A stretch of 6,022 nucleotides of DNA from Sphingomonadaceae bacterium. GTDB lineage: Bacteria; Pseudomonadota; Alphaproteobacteria; Sphingomonadales; Sphingomonadaceae. The stretch spans positions 1 to 6,022 of the forward strand of contig JACMKH010000014.1 of the NCBI GenBank assembly GCA_014380205.1. Reading direction: 5' to 3'. Under the pieces are notes generated by a model. It was not told the origin of the DNA and did not search any database. It saw only the letters and a list, made by a program, of their open reading frames with translations. The translations under genes were made by a program, and so were the position numbers. The stretch's first letter is position 1. Every line of letters starts with the position of its first letter. Positions 5,587 to 6,022 of this stretch are shown in pieces.

Positions 5587-6022
5587 ATGAAATCCTCCCC
5601 GAGCTTGCTCGGGGAGGGGGACCGCCGGCCGCAGGCCGGTGGTGGAGGGGTAGGCCGGCGCCAGCCGGCGCTGGCGCGCCGCCACCCCTCCACCATGCTG
5701 CGCATGGTCCCCCTCCCCGAGACAAGCTCGGGGAGGATTTTGCTGCTCGCCCTCGCGCTATTCGCCACCCCCCTCCACGCCCAATCCCGCCTCCCCCCCG
5801 CCCCGCTCGCCGACGAGCAGCTCGCCGATCCGTCGCAGGAAGCCGCCGCCGCCGCGCTGATGCGCTCGATCCGCTGCCTCGTCTGCCAGGGCCAGTCGAT
5901 CGCCGATTCGAACGCCGAGATGGCCGGTGACATGCGCGCGCTGATCCGTCGGCGGATCGCCGCGGGCGAGCAGCCCGAGGCGGTGCGCGACTGGCTGATC
6001 GCGCGCTACGGCCGCTGGGTGA
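5587..6022 (+). CDS. ccmH: CcmH (CycL-type) apocytochrome thiol reductase, 3'-truncated, with a palindromic repeat in its signal-peptide region
   Basis: CcmH is a periplasmic membrane protein that reduces or presents the apocytochrome CXXCH site to CcmF. The frame from ATG 5587 is open to the window edge (145 codons) and cut there, just after RYGRWV. The redox motif is Cys97-Leu-Val-Cys100 in RCLVCQGQSIADSNA, followed by the helical domain with MRALIRRRIAAGE. A signal-peptide core, ILLLALALFATPLHA, occupies about 51-65, with likely cleavage before Gln66. Residues 2-51 are encoded by the palindromic element at 5590-5740, which has no in-frame stop. The intended N-terminus was probably a few residues (MK or MRGPMK) joined directly to the hydrophobic core. 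Possible starts are GTG 5575 (GTGA overlap with dsbE), ATG 5587, and the repeat-borne ATG 5695 and ATG 5704. The last two give an ordinary-length signal peptide (MVPLPETSSGR plus core). The family call is firm and the start is open. Confidence 0.88.
   Translation, partial: MKSSPSLLGEGDRRPQAGGGGVGRRQPALARRHPSTMLRMVPLPETSSGRILLLALALFATPLHAQSRLPPAPLADEQLADPSQEAAAAALMRSIRCLVCQGQSIADSNAEMAGDMRALIRRRIAAGEQPEAVRDWLIARYGRWV
5590..5740. repeat. 151-bp palindromic repeat element inserted in frame within ccmH
   Basis: The outer arms 5590-5623 and 5706-5740 are inverted repeats of 34 and 35 nt that match throughout except for one extra base in the right arm. Each arm is itself a hairpin: 5594-5604 pairs with 5607-5617 (11 bp, TT loop), and 5712-5721 pairs with 5727-5736 (10 bp). 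Inside are four more inverted repeats: 5625-5630/5634-5639, 5641-5651/5684-5694 (11 bp), 5658-5665/5670-5677 (8 bp, CGGC loop) and 5692-5698/5702-5708 (7 bp). The whole could fold as a branched cruciform or RNA. No transposase is encoded, so it would be a non-autonomous palindromic or MITE-like unit. From memory, similar words (for example CCACCATGCTGCGCATGGTC) recur widely in sphingomonad genomes; this cannot be verified here. Exact ends and target duplication are uncertain. Confidence 0.85.
5712..5741 (+). terminator. Hairpin plus short T run inside ccmH, possible weak terminator or attenuator
   Basis: A 10-bp GC-rich stem (5712-5721 with 5727-5736, five-base loop) is followed by A and then TTTT at 5738-5741. 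This is the shape of an intrinsic terminator, but the T run is short and the site is inside an open frame, where translating ribosomes would disrupt it. It is therefore at most an attenuator of ccmH and downstream expression. It is equally well explained as the right arm of the palindromic element. Confidence 0.25.

Noticed and set aside
5517..5930. 137-codon plus-strand frame across the repeat and start of ccmH
   Set aside because: It is in a different frame from the conserved RCLVCQ region of CcmH, and its product is Pro/Arg/Gly low complexity derived from the repeat.

Overview
The window is GC-rich, roughly 65-70% by eye. Gene content, codon use and protein sequences suggest an alphaproteobacterium, most likely of the Sphingomonadales. 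This placement comes from the look of the proteins and from a characteristic palindromic repeat near the right end, not from a database search.

Layout: (1) Positions 1-861 hold the 3' four fifths of an amino-acid dehydrogenase of the Glu/Leu/Phe/Val family, cut off by the left window edge. (2) On the minus strand, 1712-858 encodes a ten-helix EamA (DMT) membrane transporter. It converges on the dehydrogenase, and the two genes share one palindromic CTAG as their stop codons. (3) Positions 1713-1844 form a short divergent intergenic region. (4) Positions 1845-6022 hold a tightly packed plus-strand System I cytochrome c maturation operon, ccmC-ccmD-ccmE-ccmF-dsbE(ccmG)-ccmH. Neighbouring genes overlap through TGATG, ATGA or GTGA junctions. 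The last gene runs off the right edge.

The operon products form one periplasmic pathway. CcmC, with CcmD, loads haem onto the CcmE chaperone (His123 and Tyr127 both present). CcmF, with all four expected haem-ligand histidines, takes the haem and attaches it to apocytochrome c. DsbE/CcmG (Cys76, Cys79) and CcmH (CXXC) keep the apocytochrome cysteines reduced. The ABC transporter genes ccmA and ccmB do not lie directly upstream of ccmC, so they must be elsewhere in the genome or absent.

The most unusual feature is a 151-bp palindromic element at 5590-5740. Its ends are 34-nt inverted repeats that differ by a single inserted base, with nested hairpins inside. It sits within the 5' end of ccmH, between the expected start and the hydrophobic core of the signal peptide. 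The reading frame stays open through the whole element. This resembles the in-frame palindromic elements known from Rickettsia, and the element itself supplies new in-frame ATG codons. A second point is the transporter start: a proline-rich in-frame extension upstream of its only ATG leads back to an ATC codon with a well-placed Shine-Dalgarno sequence.
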